From the NCBI RefSeq assembly GCF_012910805.1, contig NZ_WTVK01000010.1, positions 61,973-125,972 on the forward strand: a DNA stretch of 64,000 nt, in the 5' to 3' direction. The notes beneath the pieces are model-generated. The model searched no databases and was not told where the DNA came from. It saw only the letters and a program-made list of their open reading frames with translations. Below are positions 39,208 through 48,964 of this stretch, in pieces (position 1 is the stretch's first letter; every line of letters starts with the position of its first letter). Source of the stretch: Aromatoleum evansii (lineage in GTDB: Bacteria; Pseudomonadota; Gammaproteobacteria; Burkholderiales; Rhodocyclaceae). Made by a program: the position numbers and the translations under genes.

Positions 39208-40286
39208 GCGCAACGCGCTTCGATAGCGGCCGCGATCGCCTCGTGCGTCGCATCGGCATGGATGACCGCCCTGCCGATGCCGCGCAACAGGATCAGCCGC
39301 AGCCGCCCGGCCTCCACCTTCTTGTCGTGGGCCATCAACTCCAGATAGCGCGACACGCCAAGCCGCGGGCCATGCACGGGCAAGCCGGCACGTCGGTGCA
39401 GCGCCTCGATCCGCACGACCTCATCGCCGCTCAACCACCCCAGCCGCGCCGACAGCTCCGCCGCCATCATCGTCCCTGCCGCGACGGCCTCGCCGTGTAG
39501 CCAGGCCCCATAGCCCATGCCGGTTTCGATCGCATGGCCGAAGGTATGGCCCAGATTCAGGAGCGCCCGCTCGCCCTGTTCGGTTTCATCGGCAGCGACG
39601 ACCTCGGCCTTGTTCGCACACGAGCGCTCGATCGCGAACGCCAGCGCCTCGGGATCGCGCGCAACCAGGCGCTCGATGTTCGACTCCAGCCACTCGAAGA
39701 ACGCCGGATCGCGGATCAGGCCGTACTTGATTACTTCCGCCAGGCCTGCCGCGAGTTCGTTCCCCGGCAGCGTTTCGAGCGTGCCCGTGTCGGCCAGTAC
39801 GAGTTTCGGCTGGTAGAACGCGCCGATCATGTTCTTGCCGAGCGGATGATTGATCGCCGTCTTGCCGCCCACCGACGAATCGACCTGAGACAGCAACGTC
39901 GTCGGAATCTGGATGAACGGCACGCCCCGCTGGTAGGTCGCTGCGGCAAAGCCCGTCATGTCGCCGACGACCCCCCCGCCCAGGGCAAGGAGGGTCGTGG
40001 AGCGCTCGCAACGCTCGGCCAGCAGCATGTCGAAGATCAGGTTCAGCGTCGGCCAGTCCTTGTGCACCTCGCCATCGGGCAAGGTCACGGCGTGCACGCG
40101 CACGCCGCTGTCGCGCAGCACGCTCTGCAGCGGACCAAGGTATAGCGGCCCCACGACGTCGTTGGTGACGATCGCGACGCGCGGCGTCCTGAGGAAGGGA
40201 ACAATCAGCGAAGGGTCGGCGAGCAGGCCGCGACCGATGTGAATCGGATAGCTGCGGTCGCCGAGGGCCACATTCAGGGTACGCAT
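39204..40286 (-). CDS. aroB: 3-dehydroquinate synthase
   Basis: 360 residues, full length. It cyclises DAHP in the second shikimate step. The NAD-binding [58 protein letters not shown] block and the metal-binding [31 protein letters not shown] block are both intact. It sits 1 bp after aroK, the usual aroK-aroB order. Confidence 0.96.
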   Translation of the reverse strand: MRTLNVALGDRSYPIHIGRGLLADPSLIVPFLRTPRVAIVTNDVVGPLYLGPLQSVLRDSGVRVHAVTLPDGEVHKDWPTLNLIFDMLLAERCERSTTLLALGGGVVGDMTGFAAATYQRGVPFIQIPTTLLSQVDSSVGGKTAINHPLGKNMIGAFYQPKLVLADTGTLETLPGNELAAGLAEVIKYGLIRDPAFFEWLESNIERLVARDPEALAFAIERSCANKAEVVAADETEQGERALLNLGHTFGHAIETGMGYGAWLHGEAVAAGTMMAAELSARLGWLSGDEVVRIEALHRRAGLPVHGPRLGVSRYLELMAHDKKVEAGRLRLILLRGIGRAVIHADATHEAIAAAIEARCA

Positions 40287-40287
40287 A

Positions 40288-40803
40288 TCACTTCTTGAAG
40301 TTATCGATGGCCTTCTCGATCACCCGCACCATCCCCCCGGGGTTGCCGCGACCGCCATCGACGATGATGTCCGCGACGGAACGGTACAAGGGATCACGTT
40401 CGCGGTAGAGCGTCTCGATACGCTCGCGCGGATTGGGTACCTGCAGCAAGGGCCGGTTGCGGTCGTGCCGCGTCCGCTCCCACAGGACCGAGGTCGGGAC
40501 GTTGAGGTAAACGACGATACCCCGCTCGGACATCATCGCGCGATTGTCGGGGTTGAGAACGACCCCACCGCCGGTGGCCAGCACCAGGTCGGACTCGTGC
40601 GTCAGCTCGTCGATGAGCTGAGTCTCGCGCCGCCTGAAACCTTCCTCGCCCTCAATCTCGAAGATCGTGGAGACCTTGACCCCCGTGCGAGCCTCGATCT
40701 CGTGATCGCAATCGATGAAGCGCATGCGATGACGCCGGGCATACTCGCGACCAACCGTGGTCTTCCCGGCGCCCATCATGCCAACCAGAATCACTAACAC
40801 CAA
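40288..40803 (-). CDS. aroK: Shikimate kinase
   Basis: About 171 residues. It phosphorylates shikimate. The P-loop is [19 protein letters not shown], the shikimate-binding part is [13 protein letters not shown], and GFRRRE and LATGGGVVL are conserved blocks, with DRNRPLL in the lid. No ATG precedes the P-loop. The possible starts are TTG at 40803 and GTG at 40800 or 40794, an odd weak initiation for an essential gene. It lies between pilQ (64 bp upstream) and aroB, in the common pilMNOPQ-aroK-aroB order. Confidence 0.93.
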   Translation of the reverse strand: MVLVILVGMMGAGKTTVGREYARRHRMRFIDCDHEIEARTGVKVSTIFEIEGEEGFRRRETQLIDELTHESDLVLATGGGVVLNPDNRAMMSERGIVVYLNVPTSVLWERTRHDRNRPLLQVPNPRERIETLYRERDPLYRSVADIIVDGGRGNPGGMVRVIEKAIDNFKK

Positions 40804-40867
40804 ACCGGCATCCGATACGTAATGCCAGCAACTATACAGCAGGCCAACGAGCCTGCGCGTACGCCGA

Positions 40868-43045
40868 TCACTTGAGCGTCAGCGTGTCCGCAACGATGCG
40901 CGGCGTCAGGAACACCAGCAGCTCGCGACGTGCCGACTGCGTGCTCGTCGAGCGGAACAGGGCGCCGAGGTAGGGAATCTCGCCGAGCAGCGGCACGCGA
41001 TCCACGTTGGTCGTCTCCTCTTCCTCGAACACGCCGCCGATCACCACCGTGCCGCCGTTCTCGACCATCACTTCGGTCGTCACGCTCTTCTTGTCGATGG
41101 GCGGATTGCCGAGAATGCTGCGCGAGAAGTCGGCCCTGTCCTTGCTTACCTCAACCTTCAGCTGGATGCGGCCGTCAGGCGTGATCTGCGGACGCACCTT
41201 GAGCATCAGCACGGCGTCCTTGAAGCTGACCGTAGGCGGCTCGGTGCCGCTGGAGGGCGTGACGTAGGGAATTTCCTGGCCCTGCTTGATCGTCGCTTCG
41301 ACCTGGTTGGCAGTGAGGATGCGCGGGCTCGACACGACGCGCCCGCGACCGTCAGACTCGAGAGCCGCCAGTTCCAGGTTCAGGAAGCGCGTCAGCGAAC
41401 GGTTGAAAAGGGTCAGGTTCAGCGCGCCGAAAGGGTTTGTCGGCAGGAAGCCATTGCCACTGACCGCGTTCTCGCCGACACGATGGATGATCGTGTTGAT
41501 CGGCGTATCCGGGTCCGTGCTGATCGCGCCGGTCGAAGAATTGAAATTGCCGAACTCGGACGATCCGAAGCCGATCTTCGCACCATCGCCGAGGTTCTTC
41601 GCGCGGCGATCGCCGTAACCAAGACGCACACCGAGGTCGCGCGCAAAGTCCTTGTTCGCCTCGACGACCCGCGCCTCGATCATGACCTGGCGCGGCGGGA
41701 TGTCGATGTCCTTGATGAGGCTCGCGAGGGCCGCGAGGCGGCTGGCGACGTCGGTGACGAATAGCCGGTTGCTGCGCTCGTCGACGACGACGACGCTGCC
41801 ACGCTTCGATAGCATCGTCTGATCCTTGCTCTTCAGGAAATCGAAGATTTCCTTGGACTTGTGGTAATTGATCTGGAAGCTCTCGGTCTGCAGCGGCTCG
41901 AGGTCGCCGATCTGCGCCTTCGCTTCGAGCTGCAGCTTCTCGCGCGTCGCGAGCTCCTCACCCGGGGCGATCCAGATGACGTTGCCCGACTTGCGCATGT
42001 CCAGGCCCTTGGCCTGCAGGATGATGTCGAGGGCCTGATCCCACGGCACATCCTTGAGGCGCAAGGTCAGATTGCCCTGCACGGAGTCGCTGGTGATGAT
42101 GTTGAAGTTGGTGAAGTCCGCGATGACCTGCAGCACCGACCGGACGTCGATGTTCTGGAAGTTCAGCGAGAGCTTCTCACCCTTGTACTGGCCGCGTGCG
42201 GCGCCCTGGACGAGCTTGTTCGGATCCTCGACGACACGGCGCACCTCGAGCACGAACTGGTTGTCGCTCTGGTAGGCGTTGTGCTCCCACTTGCCATTGG
42301 GAGTCACCTGCAGGCGGACGTTGTCGCCCTGCTGCTGGGCGGTCATGGAGGTCACCGGAGTGGCGAAGTCGGTGACGTCGGAGCGGCGACGCAGATGCTC
42401 GGGCAGCGAGGTCTTCAGGAATTCGACGACCAGTCCGCCGCCCTGCTGACGGATGTCGATGCCGGCATCGGAGCTCGAGAGCTGAACGACCACCCGGCCT
42501 TCACCGTCCTTGCCGCGGCGGAAATTGATGTCGCGGATGCTGCTGCCCTCGGCGACCGCGTCACTCTTCTGCGGCGCGAAATTGGCCATTGCCTGCGACA
42601 CCTGGGTGGTCGTCGCGCCGACCGGCGCTGCGGCACCGAGAGAAATGATGACGGAGCGCCCCTCGATGCGCGACTCGAACGGCGTCACCTTGGAAACATT
42701 CAGGACAAGGCGCGTGCGGTCACCTGCCTGCACGATGTTGGCGCTGCGCAGGTCGCCCTGGTCGATTTCCTGCACGCTGCGACCCAGGCCATTGACGGTG
42801 CCGGGAAAATCGAATGCGATCCGCGCGGGGTTCGCAACGCTGAAACTCGCCGGCGGCGCCGCCAGGGGCTCCTTCAGCGTGAGTTTCAGCAATACGGATC
42901 CCCCTTGCCGGGAAACCTCGAGATCTTCGATGCGGTTCGGCGCGGCCTGGGTCTGCGACGACGCAGCTTGCGCCAGGACGGCGGGCGCAGGAACAGCGAG
43001 GGTGAACGCCGCACACAGCAGCGCAATCATGCGTTGTTTGTTCAT
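40868..43045 (-). CDS. pilQ: Type IV pilus secretin
   Basis: 725 residues. It forms the outer-membrane pore through which type IV pili pass. A signal peptide (about 1-25, ending VLAQ) is followed by AMIN domains (RIEDLEVSRQGGSVLLKL from about 38 and a second near 155-260), an STN/N0 region (SLNFQNIDVRSVLQVIADFTNFNIITSDSV) and the secretin core with VPLLGEIPYLGALFR near the C-terminus. It follows pilP with a 4-bp overlap, in the standard pilMNOPQ operon. Confidence 0.97.
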   Translation of the reverse strand: MNKQRMIALLCAAFTLAVPAPAVLAQAASSQTQAAPNRIEDLEVSRQGGSVLLKLTLKEPLAAPPASFSVANPARIAFDFPGTVNGLGRSVQEIDQGDLRSANIVQAGDRTRLVLNVSKVTPFESRIEGRSVIISLGAAAPVGATTTQVSQAMANFAPQKSDAVAEGSSIRDINFRRGKDGEGRVVVQLSSSDAGIDIRQQGGGLVVEFLKTSLPEHLRRRSDVTDFATPVTSMTAQQQGDNVRLQVTPNGKWEHNAYQSDNQFVLEVRRVVEDPNKLVQGAARGQYKGEKLSLNFQNIDVRSVLQVIADFTNFNIITSDSVQGNLTLRLKDVPWDQALDIILQAKGLDMRKSGNVIWIAPGEELATREKLQLEAKAQIGDLEPLQTESFQINYHKSKEIFDFLKSKDQTMLSKRGSVVVVDERSNRLFVTDVASRLAALASLIKDIDIPPRQVMIEARVVEANKDFARDLGVRLGYGDRRAKNLGDGAKIGFGSSEFGNFNSSTGAISTDPDTPINTIIHRVGENAVSGNGFLPTNPFGALNLTLFNRSLTRFLNLELAALESDGRGRVVSSPRILTANQVEATIKQGQEIPYVTPSSGTEPPTVSFKDAVLMLKVRPQITPDGRIQLKVEVSKDRADFSRSILGNPPIDKKSVTTEVMVENGGTVVIGGVFEEEETTNVDRVPLLGEIPYLGALFRSTSTQSARRELLVFLTPRIVADTLTLK

Positions 43046-43557
43046 TTCCGTGCCTCCTGCTGCTCCTGCAGCAGCAATGTGCTGATGCGCTCGACCCAAT
43101 CGCCGTTCATGTCTTCAACCAGTTCCTTAAGGGTGACTTCCGACTCCGAGATCGCCGTCACCAGTCCGAAGTTCTGGCCCATGTAGTTGCCGACCCTGAC
43201 CTGGTGCAGGTTCTGGTCGGCGCGGACCAAGGCGTGTACCTTTTTGTTCTGGGTGATCACGCCGACAAGTTGCAGGGATTCGAGCGGGTAGGATTCGAGC
43301 GGCTCGCGCCTCCGATCGAGATCGGGACCGCCGCGTCGGGAGGTCTTGGTTTCCGGTTCGATGCGGCTCGCAACAAAGGGGTCTGCGGCGCCTTCGGCTT
43401 CGTATTTCACGACTGGCGCGGGCTTCACCTCGGGCAGGGGCTTGATCGTCTGGGGCATGCCCTTTTCCTGCTCGACCATCCAGCCCTGGATGTCCTCCTG
43501 GTCGCCGGCACAGGCGGTGAGGACAAGGGCACTTGCAAGTATCAGAAGGCGTTTCAT
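43042..43557 (-). CDS. pilP: Type IV pilus inner-membrane lipoprotein PilP
   Basis: 171 residues. The N-terminus is a lipoprotein signal (LVLTACAG, Cys16). The C-terminal HR domain (about 90-165, PLESYPLESLQLVGVITQNKKVHALVRADQNLHQVRVGNYMGQNFGLV) binds PilQ in the family. PilP joins the PilMNO platform to the secretin. The ATG at 43557 was chosen over upstream in-frame sequence because it begins the lipobox signal. Confidence 0.95.
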   Translation of the reverse strand: MKRLLILASALVLTACAGDQEDIQGWMVEQEKGMPQTIKPLPEVKPAPVVKYEAEGAADPFVASRIEPETKTSRRGGPDLDRRREPLESYPLESLQLVGVITQNKKVHALVRADQNLHQVRVGNYMGQNFGLVTAISESEVTLKELVEDMNGDWVERISTLLLQEQQEARK

Positions 43558-43564
43558 GGCTTTC

Positions 43565-44233
43565 TCACTTGCCTCCCTTTGCCTTTGCGGCCTTCTCCTG
43601 CTGGCGCTTCTGCGCGAGCTCCTCTTCGTCGAGGTAGCGATACGTGACGGCCTTCGCTTCCAGCTTGAGCCCGCCGTCCTTGAGGGTTTCGAGCGCGACA
43701 TTGTCCAGCGTCACGATGCGGGACATGCGGGCGACGTCCTCGGCAAACGCGCCGAGATCGTTGTAGGCACCGACGATGCGCACATCGATCGGCATCTCGG
43801 CATAGAAATCCTTGACCGCTTCGGCGCCCGGCTTGAAGAGCTCGAACTGCAGCCCGCGGCCCACGCCGGCCTGGTTGATGTCGGACAGCAGCGAATCCAT
43901 CTCGGCGCGATTCGGAAGCTGCTTGAGCAGCGCGCCGAACTGGCGGTCGGTCTCCTCGAGCTGAAGCTTGTAGGCATCCAGATTCACGGCAAGCTTCTTC
44001 TTCGTCACCCAGTCGCTGCGCAGTTGCACCTCTTCAGCCTCGCGCTGTTCGAGGAGCGCCACCTGATCGCGCCAGTCGAACCACCATGCGAGCGCAAGGG
44101 CCGCAACCAGCAACGCGACGAACACCGCGATGCGCGGCGCCAGCGGCCATGCGCCGGGATCGTTGGGATCGAGCCCTTTGAAATCCTGCGAGAGCCGCTC
44201 GAAATCGATGCCTTTGAGTTTGCCGGGATTCAT
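43565..44233 (-). CDS. pilO: Type IV pilus inner-membrane protein PilO
   Basis: 222 residues. One membrane helix (about 35-53, IAVFVALLVAALALAWWF) is followed by a coiled-coil region and a ferredoxin-like fold domain. The opening (KLKGIDFERLSQDFKGLDPNDPGAWPLAPRIAVF) is typical of PilO. It pairs with PilN to form the alignment complex. Its start overlaps the pilN stop by 4 bp. Confidence 0.95.
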   Translation of the reverse strand: MNPGKLKGIDFERLSQDFKGLDPNDPGAWPLAPRIAVFVALLVAALALAWWFDWRDQVALLEQREAEEVQLRSDWVTKKKLAVNLDAYKLQLEETDRQFGALLKQLPNRAEMDSLLSDINQAGVGRGLQFELFKPGAEAVKDFYAEMPIDVRIVGAYNDLGAFAEDVARMSRIVTLDNVALETLKDGGLKLEAKAVTYRYLDEEELAQKRQQEKAAKAKGGK

Positions 44234-44802
44234 TTTCTGGCCCCTTGATCGCCTTCGGCCTTGGGCCCTTCGATACCGATATTGAGCGCGAAATCGCTGA
44301 CCCGCCGCTTGTTCACGGATGCGGACTTGATTTCCACCAGCCCCGGGTTGGCGAGATAGGGCGATTCGTCGAGGCTGCGCATCAGCGCCGAAACGCGCGA
44401 ATTGGACTGCGAGTAGCCGAGCAGGGCAATCTTCGGCCCGGTCTGCTTGATCGATCGCAGATACACGCCGTCGGGCACGCGCCGGGCAAACTCGTTCATG
44501 ACGTTCACCGCCTGGCCCCGCGTCGTCTGCAGGGACTCGATGACCTGCTTGCGCGCCAGCAGGGCGTCGATCTGCTCGCGCAGACGCTTGATTTCGGCGA
44601 TCTGGGCGTCGAGCTTGGAGATCTCGGCCTTGAGGAAGTCGTTGCGGCGTTCCTGACGCTCGACATAGCCTGCGATGACGGTGTGCACGACCAGCGCGAT
44701 CAGCAGGCCGGCCGCGACCATCGCGACGGACACGACGTAGAACTGCTGGCGCCGTTCACGGCGCTTGAGCTCCCGATGGGGCAGCAGATTGATTCGAATC
44801 AT
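44230..44802 (-). CDS. pilN: Type IV pilus inner-membrane protein PilN
   Basis: 190 residues. The N-terminal IRINLLPHRELKRRERR binds PilM in the family. A membrane helix (about 21-44) and a coiled coil (ERQERRNDFLKAEISKLDAQIAEIKRLREQIDALLARKQVIE) follow. The ATG overlaps the pilM stop (ATGA). Confidence 0.95.
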   Translation of the reverse strand: MIRINLLPHRELKRRERRQQFYVVSVAMVAAGLLIALVVHTVIAGYVERQERRNDFLKAEISKLDAQIAEIKRLREQIDALLARKQVIESLQTTRGQAVNVMNEFARRVPDGVYLRSIKQTGPKIALLGYSQSNSRVSALMRSLDESPYLANPGLVEIKSASVNKRRVSDFALNIGIEGPKAEGDQGARK

Positions 44803-45872
44803 GAATCGAATCTCCGGAGCGCCAGCCCGCACGCGACCATCAACGACGGTGCATCGGCCAGCAGATTCTTGGGTCGCACACGCGACGACAGCGACATCCC
44901 GACGAAGGGATTGGCGACGATGGACGGGACCTGGGTGCGACCGGCGACGACCTCGGACAGCCCGGGCATGACCGAGCAGCCGCCCGCGAGGACAATGTGG
45001 TCGACCTGGTTGAACTGTGTGGATGTGAAGAAGAACTGCAGGGCCCGCGAGACTTCGAGGGCCAGGCTATCCATGAAGGGACGCATCAGGTCGCGCTCGT
45101 AATCCTCGGGCAGCCCTCCGGTCCGCTTCGCAGACTCGGCGTCCTCGACGCTCATGCCGTACTGCCGTGCGATTTCCTGCGTGAGCTGCATGCCGCCGAA
45201 CGCTTGTTCGCGGGCATAGAGCTGCTGGCCGTTGCGCAGTACGCTGACGTTCATGACGTTGGCACCGACGTCGATGACCGCGACGATCTTGTCGGCACCT
45301 CCGCCCGGGAGCTGCTTCGCCACGAGCTCGAAGGCAGCCTCCGCAGCAAAGGACTCGACGTCCATCACGACGGCCTTGAGGCCAGCGGATTCGACGACGG
45401 CGACGCGATCCTCGACCTTTTCCTTGCGCGATGCCGCGATGAGGACTTCTACTTCCTCGGGGCTGCCCGGCGACGGGCCGACCACCTGGAAGTCGAGATT
45501 GACTTCGTCCAGCGCGAAGGGGATGTACTGGCTGGCCTCGGACTCGACCTGGAGCTCCATTTCCTGGTCGCGCAGGCCGCCCGGCAGGATCATCTTCTTG
45601 GTGATGACCGCCGAAGCAGGGAGCGCAATGGCCACCTGCTTGATGCCCCCGCCCATGCGGCGCACGGCACGCGACACGGCCTCGCTCACGCCTTCGAGAT
45701 TGGCGATGTTGCCGTCGACGACGGCGTCACGCGGAAGGGATTCGATGGCATACCGCTCCATGCGGTATGCACCCTTTTCGCCCTCTGACAGCTCGACCAT
45801 CTTCACGGATGAAGATGAGATATCGAGGCCGACCAGTTGGCGCGCCTTGGGGCGAAAGAGGGAGAAGTCCAT
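44799..45872 (-). CDS. pilM: Type IV pilus cytoplasmic ATPase-fold protein PilM
   Basis: 357 residues, an actin-like (FtsA-type) protein of the pilus platform. LVGLDISSSSVKMVEL, VIDVGANVMNVSVLRNGQQLYAREQAFGG and HIVLAGGCSVMPGLSEVV are the nucleotide-fold blocks. ATG 45872 and GTG 45875 are both possible; an AAGGA site lies 8-11 bp upstream. It is the first gene of pilMNOPQ and is divergent from mrcA. Confidence 0.95.
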   Translation of the reverse strand: MDFSLFRPKARQLVGLDISSSSVKMVELSEGEKGAYRMERYAIESLPRDAVVDGNIANLEGVSEAVSRAVRRMGGGIKQVAIALPASAVITKKMILPGGLRDQEMELQVESEASQYIPFALDEVNLDFQVVGPSPGSPEEVEVLIAASRKEKVEDRVAVVESAGLKAVVMDVESFAAEAAFELVAKQLPGGGADKIVAVIDVGANVMNVSVLRNGQQLYAREQAFGGMQLTQEIARQYGMSVEDAESAKRTGGLPEDYERDLMRPFMDSLALEVSRALQFFFTSTQFNQVDHIVLAGGCSVMPGLSEVVAGRTQVPSIVANPFVGMSLSSRVRPKNLLADAPSLMVACGLALRRFDS

Positions 45873-45981
45873 CACAAAGAAAATCCTTAAATTTCTTTAT
45901 GTTAGGCGCCGATACTGAATAAGCTTCTGAGATGCTAGCAACAAAGTGTTGCGAGTGCAAACACAGACGGCGGCGGATGCT

Positions 45982-46011
45982 TTGGAGGCTCAGGTCGCGC
46001 AAACGTATAAT
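45982..46011 (+). promoter_or_regulatory. Promoter of mrcA
   Basis: TTGGAG (45982-45987) and a perfect TATAAT (46006-46011) are 18 bp apart. The mrcA start is 32 bp after the -10 box. Confidence 0.6.
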
Positions 46012-46042
46012 CGCGCTCCCGCCCTCCCTTTCTGGATTCCCG

Positions 46043-48400
46043 ATGCGCTGGGTCTTGTATCCCCTCGCGGCACTGATCGCTCTCGTCGTTCTCGGCGCGG
46101 CAACCATCGCGGCCGTCTCTGCATTCGCATGGCCGAACCTGCCTTCGCTGGACGTTCTGACCGATTACCGCCCGAAGATTCCGCTGCGAGTATACACGTC
46201 AGATGGATATTTACTCGGGGAATTCGGCGAGGAACGACGCGTCGTCGTGACGATGGACGAAGTCCCGGCGATTCTGAAGCAGGCCATCCTCGCGGCCGAG
46301 GACGAGCGCTTCTATGAACACCCCGGCATCGACGTGATCGGCATCGCGCGCGCGGCGCTCGCGAACGTCGTGTCGGGCGGGCGCGGCCAGGGGGCATCGA
46401 CGATCACGATGCAGGTGGCGCGCAATTTTTTCCTGACGCGCGAAAAAACCTTCAACCGCAAGCTCTACGAGATTCTCCTGGCACTGCGCATCGAACGCAG
46501 CCTGAGCAAGGACCAGATCTTCGAGCTCTACATCAACCAGATTTTTCTCGGCCAGCGCTCATACGGTTTCTCCGCGGCGGCACGTGCGTACTTCGACAAG
46601 CCGCTGAAGGACATCACCGTGGCCGAGGCGGCCATGCTCGCAGGACTGCCGAAGGCACCGTCCGCCTACAATCCGATCGCCAACCCGCGCCGCGCGACGC
46701 AGCGCCAGCACTACGTATTGCGGCGCATGGTCGAAGCGGGCTTCATCGACGAGAAGACCTACGAGACGGCCCGCGCGGAACCGCTGGTGCTAGCCAACGG
46801 GCGTTCGGCAGCGAGTCCGCTGCGTGGCGACTTCGTTGCGGAAATGGCGCGTCAGCTGGCCGTCGAGCAGTTCGGCGATCAAGCCTACGACTCCGGCATC
46901 CGCGTGATCACGACGGTGACGCGCGAGGAACAGCAGGCCGCCTACAAGGCGGTGCGGCAGGGCGTGCAGGATTACGACCGGCGGCACGGCTATCGCGGCC
47001 CGGAGGGCTTTGTCGACCTGAACGGCATCAAGGCGGGTGACGAAGAGCGGCTCGATGAACTGCTCTCCGACGCGGCGGACTACGATGACCTGCTCGCCGC
47101 GCTGGTTCTCGAGGCATCGCCGAAGTCGGTCACGGTCTATCGCCATGGCGAGAGCCTGAAGATCTCGGGTGCGGGACTGGCCTTTGCCGCGCCGATGCTC
47201 AACGAGCGTGCGCCGCAGGCACGCAAGCTGCGGCGCGGGGCGATCGTGCGCATCCGCGAGCTCGGCGAGAAGGGCTGGGAGATCGCGCAGCTGCCGGACG
47301 TGGAGGCGGCGCTGATCTCGGTGGACTCGAAGACCGGCGCGGTGCGGGCGCTCATCGGCGGCTTCGACTTCAATCGGAACAAGTTCAACCATGCGACCCA
47401 GGCGCTGCGCCAGCCGGGATCGAGCTTCAAGCCCTTCATCTACTCGGCGGCACTCGAGCGCGGCTTCTCGCCGAGCACGGTCGAAGAGGACGGTCCGCTG
47501 TTCTTCCCGGCCGGCATCACGGGAAGCAAGGACTGGGAGCCGAAGAACTACGACGGCAAGTATGAAGGGCCGATGACGCTGCGCGAGGGGCTGGCGCGAT
47601 CGAAGAACATGATCTCGATCCGCCTGCTACGCTCGATCACGCCCGAGTATGCGCAGGACTACGTCACCCGCTTCGGTTTCGACGCCGCACAGCATCCGCC
47701 CTACCTGACGATGGCGCTGGGCGCCGGGATGGCGACGCCGTGGCAGATGGCCGCCGGATACGCAGTGTTCGCGAACGGCGGCTATCGCATCGAACCGTAT
47801 GTCGTGAAGGAAATGATCGACGGACAGGGACATGTGGTCGCGAAGATCGACCCGCCGGTCGCCGGCGAGAGCGCACCGCGGGTGATCGACCCGCGCAACG
47901 CCTGGCTGATGAATTCGATGATGCAGGACGTGATCCGGCGCGGCACGGCGACGCGCGCACTCGCGCTCAAGCGCGCCGACCTCGCGGGCAAGACGGGAAC
48001 CACCAACGACTATGTGGACGCCTGGTTCGCCGGCTACCATCCGGATCTCGTTGCGGTGAGCTGGATGGGCTTCGACCAGCCGCGCAACCTCGGACGCGGC
48101 GAGACCGGCGGTTCAGCGGCGCTGCCGATGTGGGTGAACTACATGCGGACGGCGCTGAAGGGACTCCCGGAGAAGTTCCCGCCGCGCCCGGAGGGCCTTC
48201 TTGCCGTCGATACCGGCTCAGGACGCGAGGAGTACATCTACGCGGAGAACCTGCCGGCGGAGCCGATCATGATACCGGCCGGCATCGAGAACCTCCCGCT
48301 GCCCTCGGAGGCGCCCGACGAGGCGCTACCCCAGACCCGGCCCGCGGCGGCGCCTGCCCCCGTCGTCGAGCGATCCCCGACGCCGATCCGCCGACCCTGA
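46043..48400 (+). CDS. mrcA: Penicillin-binding protein 1A
   Basis: 785 residues, class A PBP. A membrane anchor (about 5-27) is followed by the GT51 glycosyltransferase (EDERFYEHPGIDVIGIARA, QGASTITMQVARNFFLTREK), an OB-like insert, and the transpeptidase with the SxxK motif in QPGSSFKPFIYSAAL, an SxN motif in ARSKNMISIR and a KTG motif in LAGKTGTTNDYVDAWFAG. The ATG at 46043 has the -10 box 32 bp upstream. Divergent pilM-mrcA is a common gamma/betaproteobacterial arrangement. A hairpin (GATCTGC at 48399, GCAGATC at 48419) spans the converging mrcA and cyaY stops. Confidence 0.96.
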   Translation: MRWVLYPLAALIALVVLGAATIAAVSAFAWPNLPSLDVLTDYRPKIPLRVYTSDGYLLGEFGEERRVVVTMDEVPAILKQAILAAEDERFYEHPGIDVIGIARAALANVVSGGRGQGASTITMQVARNFFLTREKTFNRKLYEILLALRIERSLSKDQIFELYINQIFLGQRSYGFSAAARAYFDKPLKDITVAEAAMLAGLPKAPSAYNPIANPRRATQRQHYVLRRMVEAGFIDEKTYETARAEPLVLANGRSAASPLRGDFVAEMARQLAVEQFGDQAYDSGIRVITTVTREEQQAAYKAVRQGVQDYDRRHGYRGPEGFVDLNGIKAGDEERLDELLSDAADYDDLLAALVLEASPKSVTVYRHGESLKISGAGLAFAAPMLNERAPQARKLRRGAIVRIRELGEKGWEIAQLPDVEAALISVDSKTGAVRALIGGFDFNRNKFNHATQALRQPGSSFKPFIYSAALERGFSPSTVEEDGPLFFPAGITGSKDWEPKNYDGKYEGPMTLREGLARSKNMISIRLLRSITPEYAQDYVTRFGFDAAQHPPYLTMALGAGMATPWQMAAGYAVFANGGYRIEPYVVKEMIDGQGHVVAKIDPPVAGESAPRVIDPRNAWLMNSMMQDVIRRGTATRALALKRADLAGKTGTTNDYVDAWFAGYHPDLVAVSWMGFDQPRNLGRGETGGSAALPMWVNYMRTALKGLPEKFPPRPEGLLAVDTGSGREEYIYAENLPAEPIMIPAGIENLPLPSEAPDEALPQTRPAAAPAPVVERSPTPIRRP

Positions 48401-48423
48401 TCTGCGGGCAGGCTGCCGGCAGA

Positions 48424-48747
48424 TCAGCCGGCGGCCACCACCACCGGATTGCCGGACTGCTCGCTGACCAACCGGGACAGCAGCGCGTAGAGTTCGGCGC
48501 CGTCGCGCGTGGCGATCCAGCGGCCGGAGTCGGGGCGGAAGTGGAAGCCGCCGGACTTGGCGGCGACCCAGATCTCGCGCGCGGCGGAGTGGCGGTTGAT
48601 CACCATCTTGCTGCCGTTCTCGAATTCGACCTCGAGCACGCCCCCGGGCATGGTTTCGATGTCCAGTTCGGCACCGCAGCTTTCGAGCGCCGCCTCTATG
48701 CGCGCGAGTTCGGCTTCGGCCAGCGCGTTGAACGCCGATTCTTCCAT
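48424..48747 (-). CDS. cyaY: Iron donor protein CyaY (frataxin homologue)
   Basis: 107 residues, the usual length. It binds iron and modulates IscS-based Fe-S assembly. An acidic first helix (EESAFNALAEAELARIEAALESCGAELDIE) and the GGVLEVEFENGSKMVINRHSAAREIWVAAKSGGFHFRPDSGRWIATRDGAELYALLSRLVSEQ block are the frataxin signature. Divergent from lptM across a 46-bp gap. Confidence 0.95.
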   Translation of the reverse strand: MEESAFNALAEAELARIEAALESCGAELDIETMPGGVLEVEFENGSKMVINRHSAAREIWVAAKSGGFHFRPDSGRWIATRDGAELYALLSRLVSEQSGNPVVVAAG

Positions 48748-48793
48748 GTTCGCTCCTTCTGTTAGCATTTCCGTTTTTTCGACCGACGACACC

Positions 48794-48964
48794 ATGCGAG
48801 CCATTCCGACCGCTGCCGCGCTGTGCTGTGCCATTGCCCTGTGCGGTTGCGGGATCAAGGGGCCGCTGTACCTGCCCCAGGTTCCGCCCGCACCGGCCAA
48901 GGCGGCTCCGGCCGCCGGCGTCGATCATAGCAAAGCACCCAAGGCTGCCGACGACTCCCGATGA
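48794..48964 (+). CDS. lptM: Small lipoprotein LptM-like
   Basis: 56 residues. The signal peptide ends in a lipobox with Cys19 (IALCGCGIKGPLYLP), and the CGxKGPLYLP motif is the LptM/YifL signature. LptM assists oxidative maturation of the LptDE LPS translocon in E. coli. The Pro/Ala-rich tail is typical. Its stop overlaps the lysA start, and cyaY-lptM-lysA adjacency is widely conserved. Confidence 0.9.
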   Translation: MRAIPTAAALCCAIALCGCGIKGPLYLPQVPPAPAKAAPAAGVDHSKAPKAADDSR

